The notes below the pieces were generated by a model. It saw only the letters and a program-made list of their open reading frames with translations. It was not told the origin of the DNA and ran no database searches. A stretch of 64,000 nt of DNA from the NCBI RefSeq assembly GCF_005239225.2, contig NC_133302.1:1550001-1614000 (forward strand), given 5' to 3'. This document shows, piece by piece, positions 22,935 to 35,666 of the stretch. Origin of the DNA: Populus alba. Its lineage: Eukaryota > Streptophyta > Magnoliopsida > Malpighiales > Salicaceae. Position 1 is the stretch's first letter, and every line of letters begins with the position of its first letter. The position numbers and the translations under genes are program-made.

Positions 22935-23335
22935 TTAGGGGTGATTATTTTTTGTTCGGTTTGGTTTTTATAAAAAAAAATAAAAAAAATTTTTTTTTCA
23001 AAAAAAACCCAAAAAGCGGTTCAAACCGACCAATTTCGGCTTGGTTTGGTTTGTTTTTTAGAACAAAAACCGGTTCAAACTGGTTTGGCTCGGGTTTTCC
23101 CGGTTTTGCTCGATTTTTTTCTGGTTTTTTTTTCTTCTGTTTGGGTCCGGTTCGGTTCGGTTTTTTCAGTTTCAAACTTAAAACTGAAACCGAACTGATT
23201 GGTTTTTTTAAAATTTTAATCGGTTTGATAGATTTTTTTTCACGATTTGACTTTTTCAGTTATTTTTTTCTGGTTTTTTTAGTTTAATCAGTTTTTTAAT
23301 TTTTTTTTCTCATTCTTGTGACTAGTATCTTTGTA
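22935..23335. repeat. Low-complexity CGGTTTGGTTTT-type repeat
   Basis: T-rich sequence contains many variants of CGGTTYGGTTTT and TTCGGTTCGG. Both strands stay open by composition alone (poly-F on plus, K/P/N-rich on minus). It is the kind of degenerate simple repeat common in plant intergenic DNA, not a gene. Confidence 0.7.
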
Positions 23336-23594
23336 CTTCTTTATTTTTATCAGTACTCGACATAATAAAAATCTCACCCTTTTCTTTTTGTCTTGGCCGA
23401 AACCCATCAATGGGGTAGATTTTCTCTTCAATTCTTCCAATTGAATCATTGTCCCATCATATTTCACGCTTATAGATATCTTTCAAACTACACAATATCA
23501 TCAATTTAAACATTCATTCAACAAATTTCAAACTTCCATCATGCATATATAACCTAAAATGTATCCATTTCACAAGATTAAACTCAAACCAAGC

Positions 23595-25960
23595 CTGAAT
23601 CAACACCCCTCTCAGCCTCAACCCGATCAACAGCCTTCTTTCCCAATTCCTCTTTCAATTTTGTTTTGCAGACCCATTTCCATGCTAGAACCCTAGCTTG
23701 CTACATTCCACCCCTCTTAAAAAAACCTTCATGGTGAGGGTAAAGGCCACTCGTTCATTGCTAACTAATTACTTTAAAAGTTTATAATTACTTGAATAGA
23801 TCATAAAACGACATTTATAAGGTTAAAAAAATATAGTTAAAACTCTCTCTTAAACACCCCCTGAAACAATGGCGGACTTGACAGAACAAACTCTATTTTT
23901 TTTAGGATATTGCAGGCAGAGAAGGATATGCAAATACTGATATGCAGTGATTGCTGCTTTGACCTTATACCCTTTCAAAAATCCAAATGTAGAAGAAGCC
24001 CTAAATATCAAATAATTTGCACTAACACGATAATTAGTATCTGATTGCAGATCAACTCTGCAAGATGAGGTTGATAAACCCACATGGGAGTGTTTGAATC
24101 ACCAGCAGAGTTTACCCTAAGTTGGCTGTGCATGAAGAAGCTCCCTTGTTCATGTTTAACCATGGAAATCTGAGCTGTTTTAATAAAACGCCCATTACTC
24201 TGGATTACTTTGTGCATTTCCACAGCCATTCTAAATTATATAATTACCTTCCTGTTTTCAAAGTTTCAACTGCAACTGGGTTATTCACATGGAATGCTCA
24301 ACAGCTTGTTCCTGGAATGTATTAAAAAATGTTTGTGCTACAATAATAAATATAATTTTTAATCCATAGTTAGGTTATAATGAAATTTAAAAAACTCGAC
24401 GAAAGTTAAGATTACTGTGCAGATTAAATCTAGAAGTTGTTTTTCAATTTTATTTTTTATTTTTTAATTAGTTAGGTCGGTCTTGTTAATATGTAAATAG
24501 TTTAGTATGTTATTTTTAGAACAAATTAGTTGTTCAAGAATTTTTTAAAATATTGTTAAAATATTTTAAGTGCAAAAACAGCAAACCAGCACTTGAAGAA
24601 CATCAATAGCTGAATCCAGGTATATTATTTTTTGTTCGTCACATGTTATTATTTTTTGGATCTTTTAAGTGCAAAAACAAGTTGTAGAAACATGAACTGG
24701 CATGGTGTTGGCATTTGTAGCTTCGCTTCTTGCTACTGCTGAACTCATTTACATGTCACGAAAGGAAATAATGAGCCTATTGCCCTGTTTCCATCGCCCA
24801 TCGACCCGTACTTCCGCACCTGGAGAGCCTGTAGGCACTATTCCTGGCAATGCTTTTATTCGACAGTGGAGTATGTATATGCTCGTCAGAATAAAGATAA
24901 TCCAATTAAGATGTGTCTTCTGCCTTTCCTTTTCTTATTATGTGTGGTGTTTTTCCATATTTATAAAAAATAGTTCCATTGACAAGAGTACTGCTTAGGA
25001 ACGGTATATTTTCTTATCCAAAAAAATGGTAGTGTTTTGTTTTAAGGACTGTATATTTTTTAGTGGAATGACACAGGATATGATCTCGTCTTCTTATTGT
25101 TTTAAATTTCTTGCAGCTCTATATCAATTCTGGTCTTTAACATCTTAATTACAATTTCTTGCAGTTCCTACATCACGAGAGCCAATGACCATCGATCTTT
25201 AATTTGAATAAAGCCTATTTCTTATCTCTTCATCATGGAAGAAAAAAAGGGAATTTCTTGGTTATTGTTTTGCAGTAGAAAGAGATAAGGAAGATAAATG
25301 GGATATATTTCCTTGTATTTTTTATTTTAAAAATATAGAAATTTATCAAAAACCTATAGTAAAATATATATTTATTTTATGTTTTTTGGTTTTTTCTATT
25401 CTGATGTAGTAATTAAATGCTATTTTGCTTTTGTTCATGTAACGCTACTAGTTCCCAAAGAGAAGCTAATATTTGCTCAAAGCTTGTGCTTATTGACCGT
25501 GGCTATTAGGCTACCACTTCCTCCAAATTCTGGGATTCAGACATCTCTGACTAGCGATCACTTGTTATTGAGGACAGGTTTTGTCCATAAAAAGTAAAGC
25601 ATGTGCAAAAACACATACAATAACCAAAAAAATTTAATCTTTTTGACACAAAATTAATTAAATCTAACAATTAAATAAAGATTATATTGCTAAGTACTTT
25701 TCAACATTAAACACTTAATTAAAATCATAGCTTCCTTTTCCTCGTTTTTAGAATCCCTGTTCAGAAGGCAATCCTGAAAACTCAGGGTAGGTTAGCGTGA
25801 TAGGTGAGTATTTAGAATTTGCACTCTTATATTCTTGTGCTTCCTTTTTCGATGAGCCTTTTTCAAAGCTAGCGAAATTGGGGTTGGTTTTATAGTTTTT
25901 TTCAAAAAAGCAAAATTAAAGGTTAAAAGCAACTTGCTTTGACTCACGCCTACACGTTGA
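23595..25960 (+). repeat. Segmental duplication, copy B (partner 8308-10675)
   Basis: This is the second copy of the 2.37-kb block, in the same orientation and 15.29 kb downstream. The spacing suggests that a unit of about 15 kb containing NLR-1 and its retrotransposon is bracketed by direct repeats. After 25940 the two copies diverge. Confidence 0.85.
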
Positions 25961-26214
25961 AAAGCAACTTGCTTTGCCAATAGTCTCAAAGCACGAAACC
26001 ATAACAAAAATGGTGAATGACCAATTAAGATTTAAAGATTTGATCTTATTTTAGCTTTTACAAGAACCAGATCTCATATAACAACTGACATTGATCATCT
26101 GAGTATATTTTTCACTCCGTAGATCTGGTGCAAAAGCCTAAGGGATAACTGTGCCTGATGGGAACCAATGACAGAGCCCACTCTTACAAGCATGTAGTTC
26201 CGACTCCATGTCAA

Positions 26215-26330
26215 AACTTACGATCCATGCTAGCTGCTGGCCCGAGCCCCTCTTACAAGCATATATTTCTGGCTAATTGATTTTCTTAGGAGTTTCTATC
26301 TTCATCTATTGTTCTCGCGACTCTGGTTTT
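26215..26330 (+). repeat. Cluster module M1, copy 1
   Basis: The phrase CCATGCTAGCTGCTG.CCCGAG followed by TTTCTGGCTAA.TGATTTTCTT.GGAGTTTC recurs at 27020-27130. In part it recurs at 39768-39800, upstream of the receptor-kinase pseudogene. Function unknown. Confidence 0.6.
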
Positions 26331-26360
26331 TTTATTAAAATAATACATGAATGTTTTAGC

Positions 26361-26625
26361 ATCTAACAGTAGAATCAATGGTTGAAACAGTATAATGTAC
26401 GTAAACAAGTTGAATAGTTAGTGTGAATAAATAAAGCAGGTGTTTCATAAAATTAAAAATAATTCCCTTTACGAGTTCAGCTGTTACTGACAGACTAAAA
26501 AATAAAGCAGGTCTTCGATCTAACAGTAGAATCAATGGTTGAAACAGTGTAATGTACGTAAACATGTTGAATAGTTAGTGTGAATAAATAAAGCAGGTGT
26601 TTCATGAAAGTGACATAAAATTTGT
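26361..26625 (+). repeat. Cluster module M2, two tandem copies (period 157 bp)
   Basis: ATCTAACAGTAGAATCAATG starts at 26361 and again at 26518. Both copies run through GTTGAATAGTTAGTGTGAAT and AAAGCAGGTGTTTCAT. The second is cut short. Related copies lie at 27149-27260 and 39835-39930. Confidence 0.85.
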
Positions 26626-27019
26626 ATGGGCAGTGGGAGTAATAATTACATATTTGAACAAATAAAGCCCCTTTACATGGTGGTTCTCAGGAGACAGTGG
26701 AAGTAATAATTGCATATTGGACAATGAAAGCACAAAAGAATTTGCATGGTGGTTTCCAGAAAATAGAGTGATAATTGCATATAGGACAGAGAACGCAAAG
26801 GGATTTGCCCTATTGTTTTATTTCTTTAGAGTAAACGGGTAATTATCCAGTCCTCCTTCATGTTAATCAATTAATTGCCTGTGCTTTCCTTCACGAGATC
26901 AGCTGTTACTGACAGACTAAAAATAAGTTTGCAGTACTGATTAAATTAAAACAACAAAATAGGATTGTTCCTTTTTTATGCTGATATAGGAAATGCGTAA
27001 TTTTCCTAGTAGCATATGT

Positions 27020-27260
27020 TTATCCATGCTAGCAGCTGACCCGAGGAGTACTGTTATTTCTGGCCAAGTGATTTTCTTTGGAGTTTCGATCTTCATTAAG
27101 TGTTCTGGCTTTTTATTTAAAAAAAGTACATAACACTGTTGTTTTAGCATCTAACAGTAGACTCAAGGATTTGAAGCAGTGTAATGTGAACACGTTGAAT
27201 ACTTAGTGTGAATAATTAAAGCATAAAGTGGCATAAAGTTTGCATATAGGACAAAGAAAG
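27020..27260 (+). repeat. Cluster modules M1 and M2, further copy
   Basis: M1 (27020-27130) is followed directly by M2 (27149-27260), the same order as at 26215-26517. A whole ~250-bp M1-M2 unit was therefore duplicated. The CAGCTGTTACTGACAGACTA phrase seen at 26478 also recurs at 26900. Confidence 0.7.
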
Positions 27261-27795
27261 CACAGGCAGAAAGTGACATAAAGTTGTAGCTTCCTGCCAA
27301 TTTCTATTGCAATGACTTTAATAGCTAGTCTTCCACTAAGACATATCTCTCTCAGTATACCATTGAATTCCTAATTCCCCTCACCAAATTTCTTGAACCT
27401 TTCTCATGATCTGTGCTTCCTTTTCATGATTGAATCGAATCATCTCATATTGTGTTCTTGATCGGTATCTTTCTTGCTTGCAAGGTAAATCCTACTTTCT
27501 TTTCTTGTTTTTCTTCCACTAATTTTGTTTCAAATAAGATTTGCCCATTTGGTTGTAGAATTAACAAGTAGGATTGTAGATTGATCAATCAAGTAGAACT
27601 TAATTATATATGTGTTGCTTGATCTATTTTAGAACTCAAAACTCATAGTTAGCTTTGTTCTTACATATTGCCATCAACTTAAACTATTTATCTGGAAAAC
27701 TGCTGCTCTCAAGGTTTCTTTTGTCTGTTATGTGCCTCTTGTCAGCTTGACTAGTTTGCCTACTCTTTCTCATATTCTTGTGCTTACATTTTCAG
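27261..27795 (+). promoter_or_regulatory. Upstream flank of NLR-2 (presumed promoter)
   Basis: Non-coding sequence directly upstream of the conserved NLR leader exon. No specific motif can be defended, and the promoter role is inferred from position. Confidence 0.3.
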
Positions 27796-27893
27796 ATCTG
27801 CTTTCCCAGAGTTTCAACATTGGAGCGTGTCCACGCGTTTCTTCACTCAGCAATTAGCTTCAGATTCTTTTGTTAAAATTCTTTTGAATCCAG
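27796..27893 (+). other. NLR-2 leader (5' UTR) exon
   Basis: A TTTTCAG acceptor-like site precedes the block, and CTTTTGAATCCAG with donor GTAAAG closes it. It is closely related to 13951-14047 in NLR-1. The following intron (27894-28558) is T-rich and ends near the NLR-2 ATG. Confidence 0.5.
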
Positions 27894-28558
27894 GTAAAGT
27901 GTTTATACTTCATCTTCTTCATTTTGTTGCTGTCTTTGTTTTTGAATCCTTTTTAGTAAACCGCAAGCTGTTGAAATCTTATTGAGAAACTATTAAAGTC
28001 CTTGCCTTCTAGAGTTCATACCAAATTCATTGTTAATATTAGTTGTTTTGATTCTTCCAAATAAAAGTATGAGTTTGAGTTCTATGCATTATAGAACTCA
28101 AACTCATATTATAACTTTGTTCATTTTGCTTTCAACTTCAACTGCTTATCTTCAAAAAATGCCGAGTTTCTTCCAAATTTTTATCTTAGATTGCTTTTCT
28201 GACAATTATTTAAATTATTCAATAGTTGTTATAATTTTTTTATCTGCTTGAAGTGCATCTCTATAGGAAAATATATAGTTAAGTGCCTGCCTATTTAATT
28301 TTAGAATTTGTAATGATTGATTTAATTATACAGATTCAGTTTATTTTGTGAACACACTTACGGCATTAATGTTTTGTAAGATATTTGAGGTTTGCACTCT
28401 TTTCCTTTGCTTACTTATTTAAAAAATAATGATTTCCTCTAAATTTTCATTTTAAGATTGAGTTCTTATTTTCCAATTAATTCAACATCCATTTTTAGGC
28501 CTTACTTTTAACAATTTTTTATTTGATGTTTGAAGGGCCAAAGAAGAAAGCGGTGAAA

Positions 28559-31066
28559 ATGGCTAGACAGAATGATCCATTTTGGGATTTTGTTGGGAAG
28601 TTGGATGATGGTCGTTTCAAATGTACATTTTGCGGCTATATATATGCTCCTGCTACTTCCGTTACGAGGATCAAATGGCATTTGTCAGGAGTCCAAGGGC
28701 GTGGTGTTGCCATTTGTGGACAAGTTCCTGAAGACGTTCAAGAAGCAGCTTTTCAAGCTGTGCATGGTGGCAACAAAAGACATAAAGGCGTAGCACCAGT
28801 TACAATGGTTCAAGCAATTGGAAAATTTTTGGAAGAGATCACCAATGATATAGAGGATGATACAGAGAATGGGACTGGAGGAGTAGTGCAGCCTGGTGCA
28901 GGAGCTAGCTCTTCTGGAGGGCTTACAGGCAACACAAATGAGACTCCAGGAGATCCATTACCTACTAGCTTACATGTTGAAGTCGACAATGTGGCGCCAC
29001 AAGGGCAACATCTGGAGAGAGTAACTGGGCAGCCTGTTGTAAGAGGTAGTTCTCGTGGGAGGCCACTTGTTAATCATGATGAGCCTCAAGAAGATTATCA
29101 TGATCAACCCTGTCCTCCACTAGTGAACATGGATGGAGACCCTGGGCAGCCTGTTGTAAGAGGTAGCTCTCATGAAGTTCTTCAATGTAATGGCGATGAG
29201 AGCGGACGAGATGTGTTTCTAACTGAAGAACTAATAGGTGGAGAGTTTGAAAATAATAAGAATGCTATCTGGTCGTGGATAATGAATGATGAAGCCTCAT
29301 CAAGTATTGGCATTTACGGGATGGGGGGTGCGGGCAAAACAACATTGCTCACACATATCTACAATCAGCTTCTACAAGAACCTGGCACTTTTCCTCATGT
29401 TCACTGGATCACGGTATCGCAGGATTTTCGTGTTTGTAAATTGCAGAATCTTATTGCAAACGACATTCATTTAGATCTTTCAAATGAAGACAACGAGAGG
29501 AAAAGGGCTGCAAAACTGTCAAAAGCATTAATTAAGAAACAACGGTGGGTTCTCATCCTAGATGATTTGTGGGACTGTTTTGATTATAATAAGGTGGGAA
29601 TTCCTATCAGAGTCAAGGGATGCAAACTAATTCTTACAACTCGATCATTTGGAGTTTGTCAGCGGATGTTCTGCCAGAAGACAATCAAAGTGGAGCCTCT
29701 TTCAAAGGAAGAAGCTTGGGCTCTGTTCATGAAGGTACTTGGATGTATTCCTCCAGAAGTGGAAGAAATTGCAAGATCTATTGCTAGTGAATGTGCTGGT
29801 TTGCCTCTTGGAATTATAACAATGGCCGGAACCATGAGGGGAGTGGATGACAGATGTGAGTGGAGGAATGCTTTAGAGGACCTGAAACAATCAAGAATTA
29901 GGAAAGATGATATGGAGCCTGAGGTATTCCATATACTGAGATTTAGTTTTATGCACTTAAAGGAGTCAGAACTGCAACAATGCTTCTTGTGCTGTGCATT
30001 ATTCCCGGAAGACTTCAAGATCCGTAGAGAGGATTTGATAGCTTATTTGATTGACGAGGGAGTGATAAAAGGGCTGGAAAGTAGGGAGGCAGAATTTAAC
30101 AAAGGCCACTCGATGCTGAATAAACTCGAAAGAGTCTGCCTATTGGAAAGCGCTAAGAAACTTAAATTGGGCGTTCGTTTAAGATGTGTCAAGATGCATG
30201 ACTTGATTAGGGATATGGCCATCCAAATACTGCAAGAGAACTCTCAAGGCATGGTTAAAGCAGGTGAACGGTTAAGAGAAGTGCCGGGTGCAGAGGAGTG
30301 GACAGAGAATCTTACTAGAGTTTCACTGATGTATAACCAGATTGAAGAAATTCCTTCCACGCATTCACCGAGGTGTCCCAGTCTTTCAACTCTATTGTTA
30401 TGCGACAATTCACAGTTGCAATTTATTGCAGATTTATTTTTTGAGCAGTTGCATGAGCTCAAGGTTCTTGATCTGTCTCGTACAAATATCACAAAACTAC
30501 CTGATTCTGTCTCTGGATTGGTGAGTCTCACTGCATTACTGCTCATTGATTGTAAGATGTTAAGGCATGTACCGTCATTAGAAAAGCTCAGGGCATTGAA
30601 GAGGTTAGAACTCTCTGGTACTTGGGCACTTGAAAAGATTCCTCAAGGCATGGAATGTCTATGCAACCTGAGGTGTCTTAAAATGAATGGATGTGGTGAA
30701 AAGGAGTTTCCTAGTGGGTTGTTACCTAAGCTCTCTCACCTGCAAGTCTTTGTATTACAGGAGTGGGTTCTTGAAAATAGTAATAGTGAAGCACAATATG
30801 TTCCGACAACAGTTAAAGGAAAGGATGTGGCATGCTTGAGGAAATTGGAAAGTTTGGTATGCCATTTTGAAGGTTGCTCAGAGTACGTGGAGTATCTCAA
30901 ATCTCGGGATGAAACCAAATCACTAACCACATACCAAATTCTTGTAGGACCACTGGATAAGTATGATTATGATTATGATTATGATTATGAGGGTTATGGT
31001 CATGATGGTTGCAGAAGGAAAACAATTGTTTGGGGTAACTTGAGTATCGACAGAGATGGAGGTTTT
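28559..31066 (+). CDS. NLR-2: BED-NB-ARC-LRR immune receptor, N-terminal 836 codons
   Basis: This is the first part of an intracellular immune receptor gene. A BED zinc finger has C22, C25, H41 and C53, followed by a linker with two GQPVVRGSS repeats. The NB-ARC has P-loop GMGGAGKTT at 254 (Lys260), kinase-2 LILDDLW with Asp335-336, LTTRS, GLPLGI at 414 and MHDLIRDMAIQ at 546. LRRs start near 600 and an acidic YDYDYD stretch follows. I chose the ATG at 28559 because NLR-1, which lost a base upstream, keeps its frame only from this ATG; 28526 is the alternative. The frame is open to a copia insertion at 31067, where it stops after one added codon, and resumes at 36086. Without the insert the protein would be about 1205 aa. 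Confidence 0.92.
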
Positions 31067-31486
31067 TGTTGAAGCTTGGTACCTAAGCTAGCAGAAGCAG
31101 AAGACTTAGCAGTAATTCACTGCTGCATTATTTCTTTGTTTTTAGCTGAGACTATTATCTAGTGTAGGATATGTTTTTGATTTCTTTGTTAAGATTATCT
31201 AGGATAGAATTAACTTGTAATCATCTCCTTAAATAAAGGAGAAGAAGGCAGGCACGTTTCTAGTTATTGTTTTCCATTCAAATTCTGTTTCTTTCCCTTT
31301 ATAAATAAAGACTTGGGATGGCAGTAACCAACTACTCAATTCTGCTCTTTGTTCTTTATAATTGATAATCAAAACTCTGTGTTTTTACTTAAGCATTTGT
31401 TCTTCTCAATCGTGAACTAAGTTCACTGTTCTTTTCTTTCATCAGTAAATGCAGGGCAGCCTTTTATAGTTCTTTACATTTCAACA
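31067..31486 (+). repeat. 5' LTR of NLR-2 copia
   Basis: It begins TGTTGAAGCTTGG and ends CATTTCAACA. A TATAAATAAAG box lies near 31300. It is followed by ATTGGTATCAGAGC. Confidence 0.95.
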
Positions 31487-31627
31487 ATTGGTATCAGAGC
31501 TCTTTTTTTATCTTTGAAGGGATTCTTTGTGAGTGAGAAACACGAGAGTACTGTGAGGATAAAATCAAAGTTTTACTTTGAGGACTGGTGAGTGATACAC
31601 GAGAGATTGAGTGAGTTTTTTAAAGCA

Positions 31628-34600
31628 ATGGATTCTGCAAATTTTCCAGCAAAAAAACACCATTGTTTGCAGGCAGAATTTTTGGGGTGTGGGCTGTGGA
31701 AAATGGAAACCTATCTCAAAGCTCTTGATTTATGGGAGATAGTGGAAAGTGATAGGCAACCTACTCCTCTAGGTAACAATCCCACAATTGCTCAAATGAA
31801 GTTTTTTAATGAAGAAAAGGCAAAGAGATTCAAAGCTCTTTCTTGTCTTCATAATTCAGTAAGTGAAGACATCTTCACGAGGATCATGGCATGCAAAATC
31901 TGCCAAGGAAACATGGGATAAATTAAAAGCAGAGTTTCCATGGTGATGAGAAATCAAGAAGGATGCAGATTCTGAATCTGAGAAGACAATTCGAAGGTTT
32001 GAAGATGAAAGAAAATGAGAGCATCAAAGATTTCTCTTCTCAAATTTCAACACTTGTGAATCAAGTAAGACTCTTGGGAGAAGATTTTCCAGATTCAAGA
32101 ATTGTAGAGAAAGTTCTGGTGAGTTTGCCAGAAAAATTTGAACATAAAATTTGTTCTTTAGAAGATTCTAAAGATTTTTCTGAGATAAGCCTGCAAGAAT
32201 TGGTTAATGCATTGCAAGCTGTGGAGCAAAGGCAAGCATATAGACAAGAAGGATCAAGTGAAGGAGCCCTTGTTGCAGTTTACAAGGATAAGGGTCGGGC
32301 TAAGAACATCTTCAGAAATAATCAAGAAGGAAAAAGAGAAAAAGGAAGAGACTGGAAATCTGCTAACTGGCAACAGAATAGCAATAACAGTTTCATGAGG
32401 GGGAAAGAGAAGAAAGAAAATTTTCCTGCTTGCAAATACTGTCAGAAAACCAATCATCTTGAAGCCTGGTGTTGGCTCAAGAATGCTCAATGTCGAAAAT
32501 GCAAGCAATTTGGTCACATTCAAAGATTCTGCAAAAATAGAACAGAAACTGAACAACAAGCACAAGTAGCCGATTGTTCAGAAGTCAAGGAAGAACTTCT
32601 ATTCATGGTCACAGTTCAGGACATATGTAATTCAGCAGAGACAAAGGACTCATCATGGCTCATTGATAGCGGCTGCACTAATCATATGACAGCAGACTTA
32701 AGCTTATTCAGAGACTTGGATAGAAGCTACTTGTCTAAAGTCAGAATTGGAAATGGAGACTGTGTGAAAGTTGAAGGAAAAGGAGCAATTGCAGTAGAAA
32801 CACTGTCAGGTACAAAAATTCTTAAAAAATGTTTCTTTATGTACCTAAGATCAACCAAAATCTAGTTAGTGTGGGTCAATTGATTGAATCTGGATATTCA
32901 ATAGTTTTTAATGATGGAGTGTGTGACATTAAAGATAGAAATGGAATGCTTTTACTGTCTGCAAAAATGATGAACCGAAGCTTTAATGTAAATTGGAGTG
33001 AAGTGTGTTTAAGTGCTAATACTTACGAGTGCAAGGAATCTGTTCTTTGGCACAAACGGCTGGGACACTTCAATTATGCTACTTTAAAAAGAATGGCTGA
33101 TCAGCAGATGGCTTATGGATTGCCAAATATACAGGAGCAGCAAACTATATGTGAGGCTTGTCAGCTGGGAAAACAAACTAGAACTGTTTTTCCAGAAAAT
33201 GCATACAGGGCAGTATCTAAACTTCAACTTGTACACACAGATGTGTGTGGACCTATGCACAATGAATCATTAAATGGTTCAAAGTACTTTCTTCTGTTTA
33301 TTGATGATTTTAGCAGGTATTGCTGGGTTTATTTTCTAAAATCCAAAGCTGATGTGTTTGCTGAGTTTGTTAAGTTCAAGGCAGTAGTTGAACTAGAAAC
33401 AGGAAGCAAATTAAAGACTTTGAGATCTGACAATGGAGGAGAGTATACCTCTCGACAATTTGAAGCATACCTTGCTAAAGAAGGGATTAAACACCAGCTG
33501 ACTGTTCCCTACACACCACAGCAGAATGGTGTAAGTGAAAGAAGAAACCGAACATTGATGGAGATGGCTAGATGCTTGCTCTATGAGAAGAAGTTGCCAT
33601 TGAATTTCTGGGCAGAAGCAGTAAACACAGCAGCATACCTTATAAACCGAATGGCTTCAAGAGTTTTGGCAGATAAAACTCCTTATGAACTCTGGTATGA
33701 TTTTAAACCCAGTATTGATCATTTAAAAGTATTTGGAAGTATCTGTTATGTTCTGAAACCTGAAGTCAGAAGAAGGAAACTTGATCAAAAGGCTGATATA
33801 GGGATTCTTATAGGCTATAGTACAAATTCTAAAGCTTATAAAATCTATGATTTGAATGTTAACAAAGTGGTGGTTGCTAGAGATGTCAAAGTTGTAGAAA
33901 ATGCAGCTTGGAACTGGAAAAAAATTCATCAAATGCAGGATCAAACCAGATGCAACAAGATGACCTGGATGCTACAAACATGACTGATCAACAAACAGAT
34001 GTTGCTGGGAATATTGAGCAACAAGATGAGTTGGATGCTGCAGAAAATAGTGATGATCAACCAGTAAGAGGAACAAGAACTCTATCAGATATCTATAGCA
34101 GGTGCAATGTAGCTGAGGCAGAACCAATAAATGTTGAAGAAGCTATGAACTCTCAAGTTTGGATAGCAGCAATGAAGGAGGAGCTTGCAATGATAGACAA
34201 GAATCAAACATGGATGCTAGTTGACAGACCAGCTCATAAGAAGGTGATTGGAGTGAAATGGATTTTCAAAACAAAAGTAAATGCAGATGGAAAGATCAAC
34301 AAGCATAAGGCCAGACTTGTAGTGAAAGGATATTCACAAGAGGTAGGGATCGACTTCACAGAAACTTTTGCTCCAGTTTCCAGACATGAAACAATGAAAC
34401 TCCTGTTTGCTCTAGCAGCACAAAACGGTTGGTATATATTTCAATTGGATGTTAAATCTGCATTTTTGAATGGGGTGCTAGATGAAGAGATTTATGTTGA
34501 GCAGCCTGCTGGTTTTGAAAAATCTAATTTAACAAACAAGGTTTATTTACTGAAGAAAGCATTGTATGGATTGAAACAAGCTCCTAGAGCTTGGTATAGC

Positions 34601-35666
34601 AGGTTGGATAATCATCTCTTAAGCTTGGGATTTAACAGGAGCATGAATGAGGTAACTTTATATGTGAAGCATGCTGCTGGACATAAACTAATTGTATCAG
34701 TTTATGTTGATGATTTACTAATCACAGGGGATAAGGAGCAGCTTGTAGAGGAATTCAAAAACCAATATGAAAGACATGTTTGAGATGAATGAACTTGGTT
34801 TGTTGACTTATTTTTTAGGAATGGAAGTAACTCAAAACTGATCAAGGTTATTTTCTTTGTCAACAACGTTTTTCTTGAAAATACTGGACAGTTTTGCAAT
34901 GAACAATTGCAAGCCAGTAAGCACTCCTATGATACAGGGGCAGAAGCTAATGAAAGAGGATGGCTCACCAAAAGCTGATGGGAAAATCTACAGGAGTCTA
35001 ATTGGGAGTTTGCTGTATTTAGCAGCCACACGTCCTGACATTCAATTTGCTGTGAATTATCTTTCCAGGTTCATGCAAGAGCCAAGTCAAAATCACTTTG
35101 TGGCAGCTAAGAGAGTATTAAGATATCTAAGAGGGACTGCAGGTTTTGGCATACACTTTGTGAAGTCCAGCTCAATTAATCTTGTTGGTTTTTCAGACAG
35201 TGATTGGGGAGGAAGTGATGAAGGAATGATGAGCACATCAGGCTACTGTTTTGCTGTGGGAAAGAGTATGTTTTGCTGTAATTCAAAGAAACAATCGGTG
35301 GTGGCACATTCTACTGCAGAAGCCGAATATATAGCTGCTTATGTAGCAGCAAAACAACTAATATGGCTGAGGAAGATGCTAAGTGACTTAGACTGCAATC
35401 AACACAATCCCACAACATTGTTTTGTGACAATACATCAGCTATAGCCATTTCTAAAAACTCTATCTTCCATGATAAAACCAAGCACATGAAGATCAAGTT
35501 TCATGCAATCAGGCAGTTTCAACAAGAAGAAGAACTGGAACTGTGCTACTGCACTTCTGAAGATCAACTAGCAGATCTTTTCACCAAACCGTTGGGTAAA
35601 ACCAGGTTTGAAGATCTAAGGGCAAGAATTGGAATGACTCGCTTTGGAACCAAGGAGGAGTGTTGA
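31628..35666 (+). pseudogene. Copia gag-pol, frameshifted
   Basis: Pieces in order: gag start (31628-31921), gag with two zinc knuckles (CKYCQKTNHLEAWC, CRKCKQFGHIQRFC) and protease LIDSGCTNHMT (31963-32865), integrase (32829-33983) with HTDVCGP, RSDNGGEY and SERRN, RT (33908-34783) with VYVDDLL, and RNase H (34857-35666). Frame changes occur near 31890, 31930-31960, 32840, 33910-33980, 34760 and 34840. Each joint can be followed into the next frame by family motifs, so these are small indels, not large deletions. Broken coding next to near-identical LTRs suggests that it moved using another copy's proteins, or that the assembly has indel errors here. Confidence 0.9.

Noticed and set aside
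22945..23287. F-rich and K/P/N-rich frames on opposite strands
   Set aside because: Low-complexity CGGTTTGG repeat; the frames are open because of composition.
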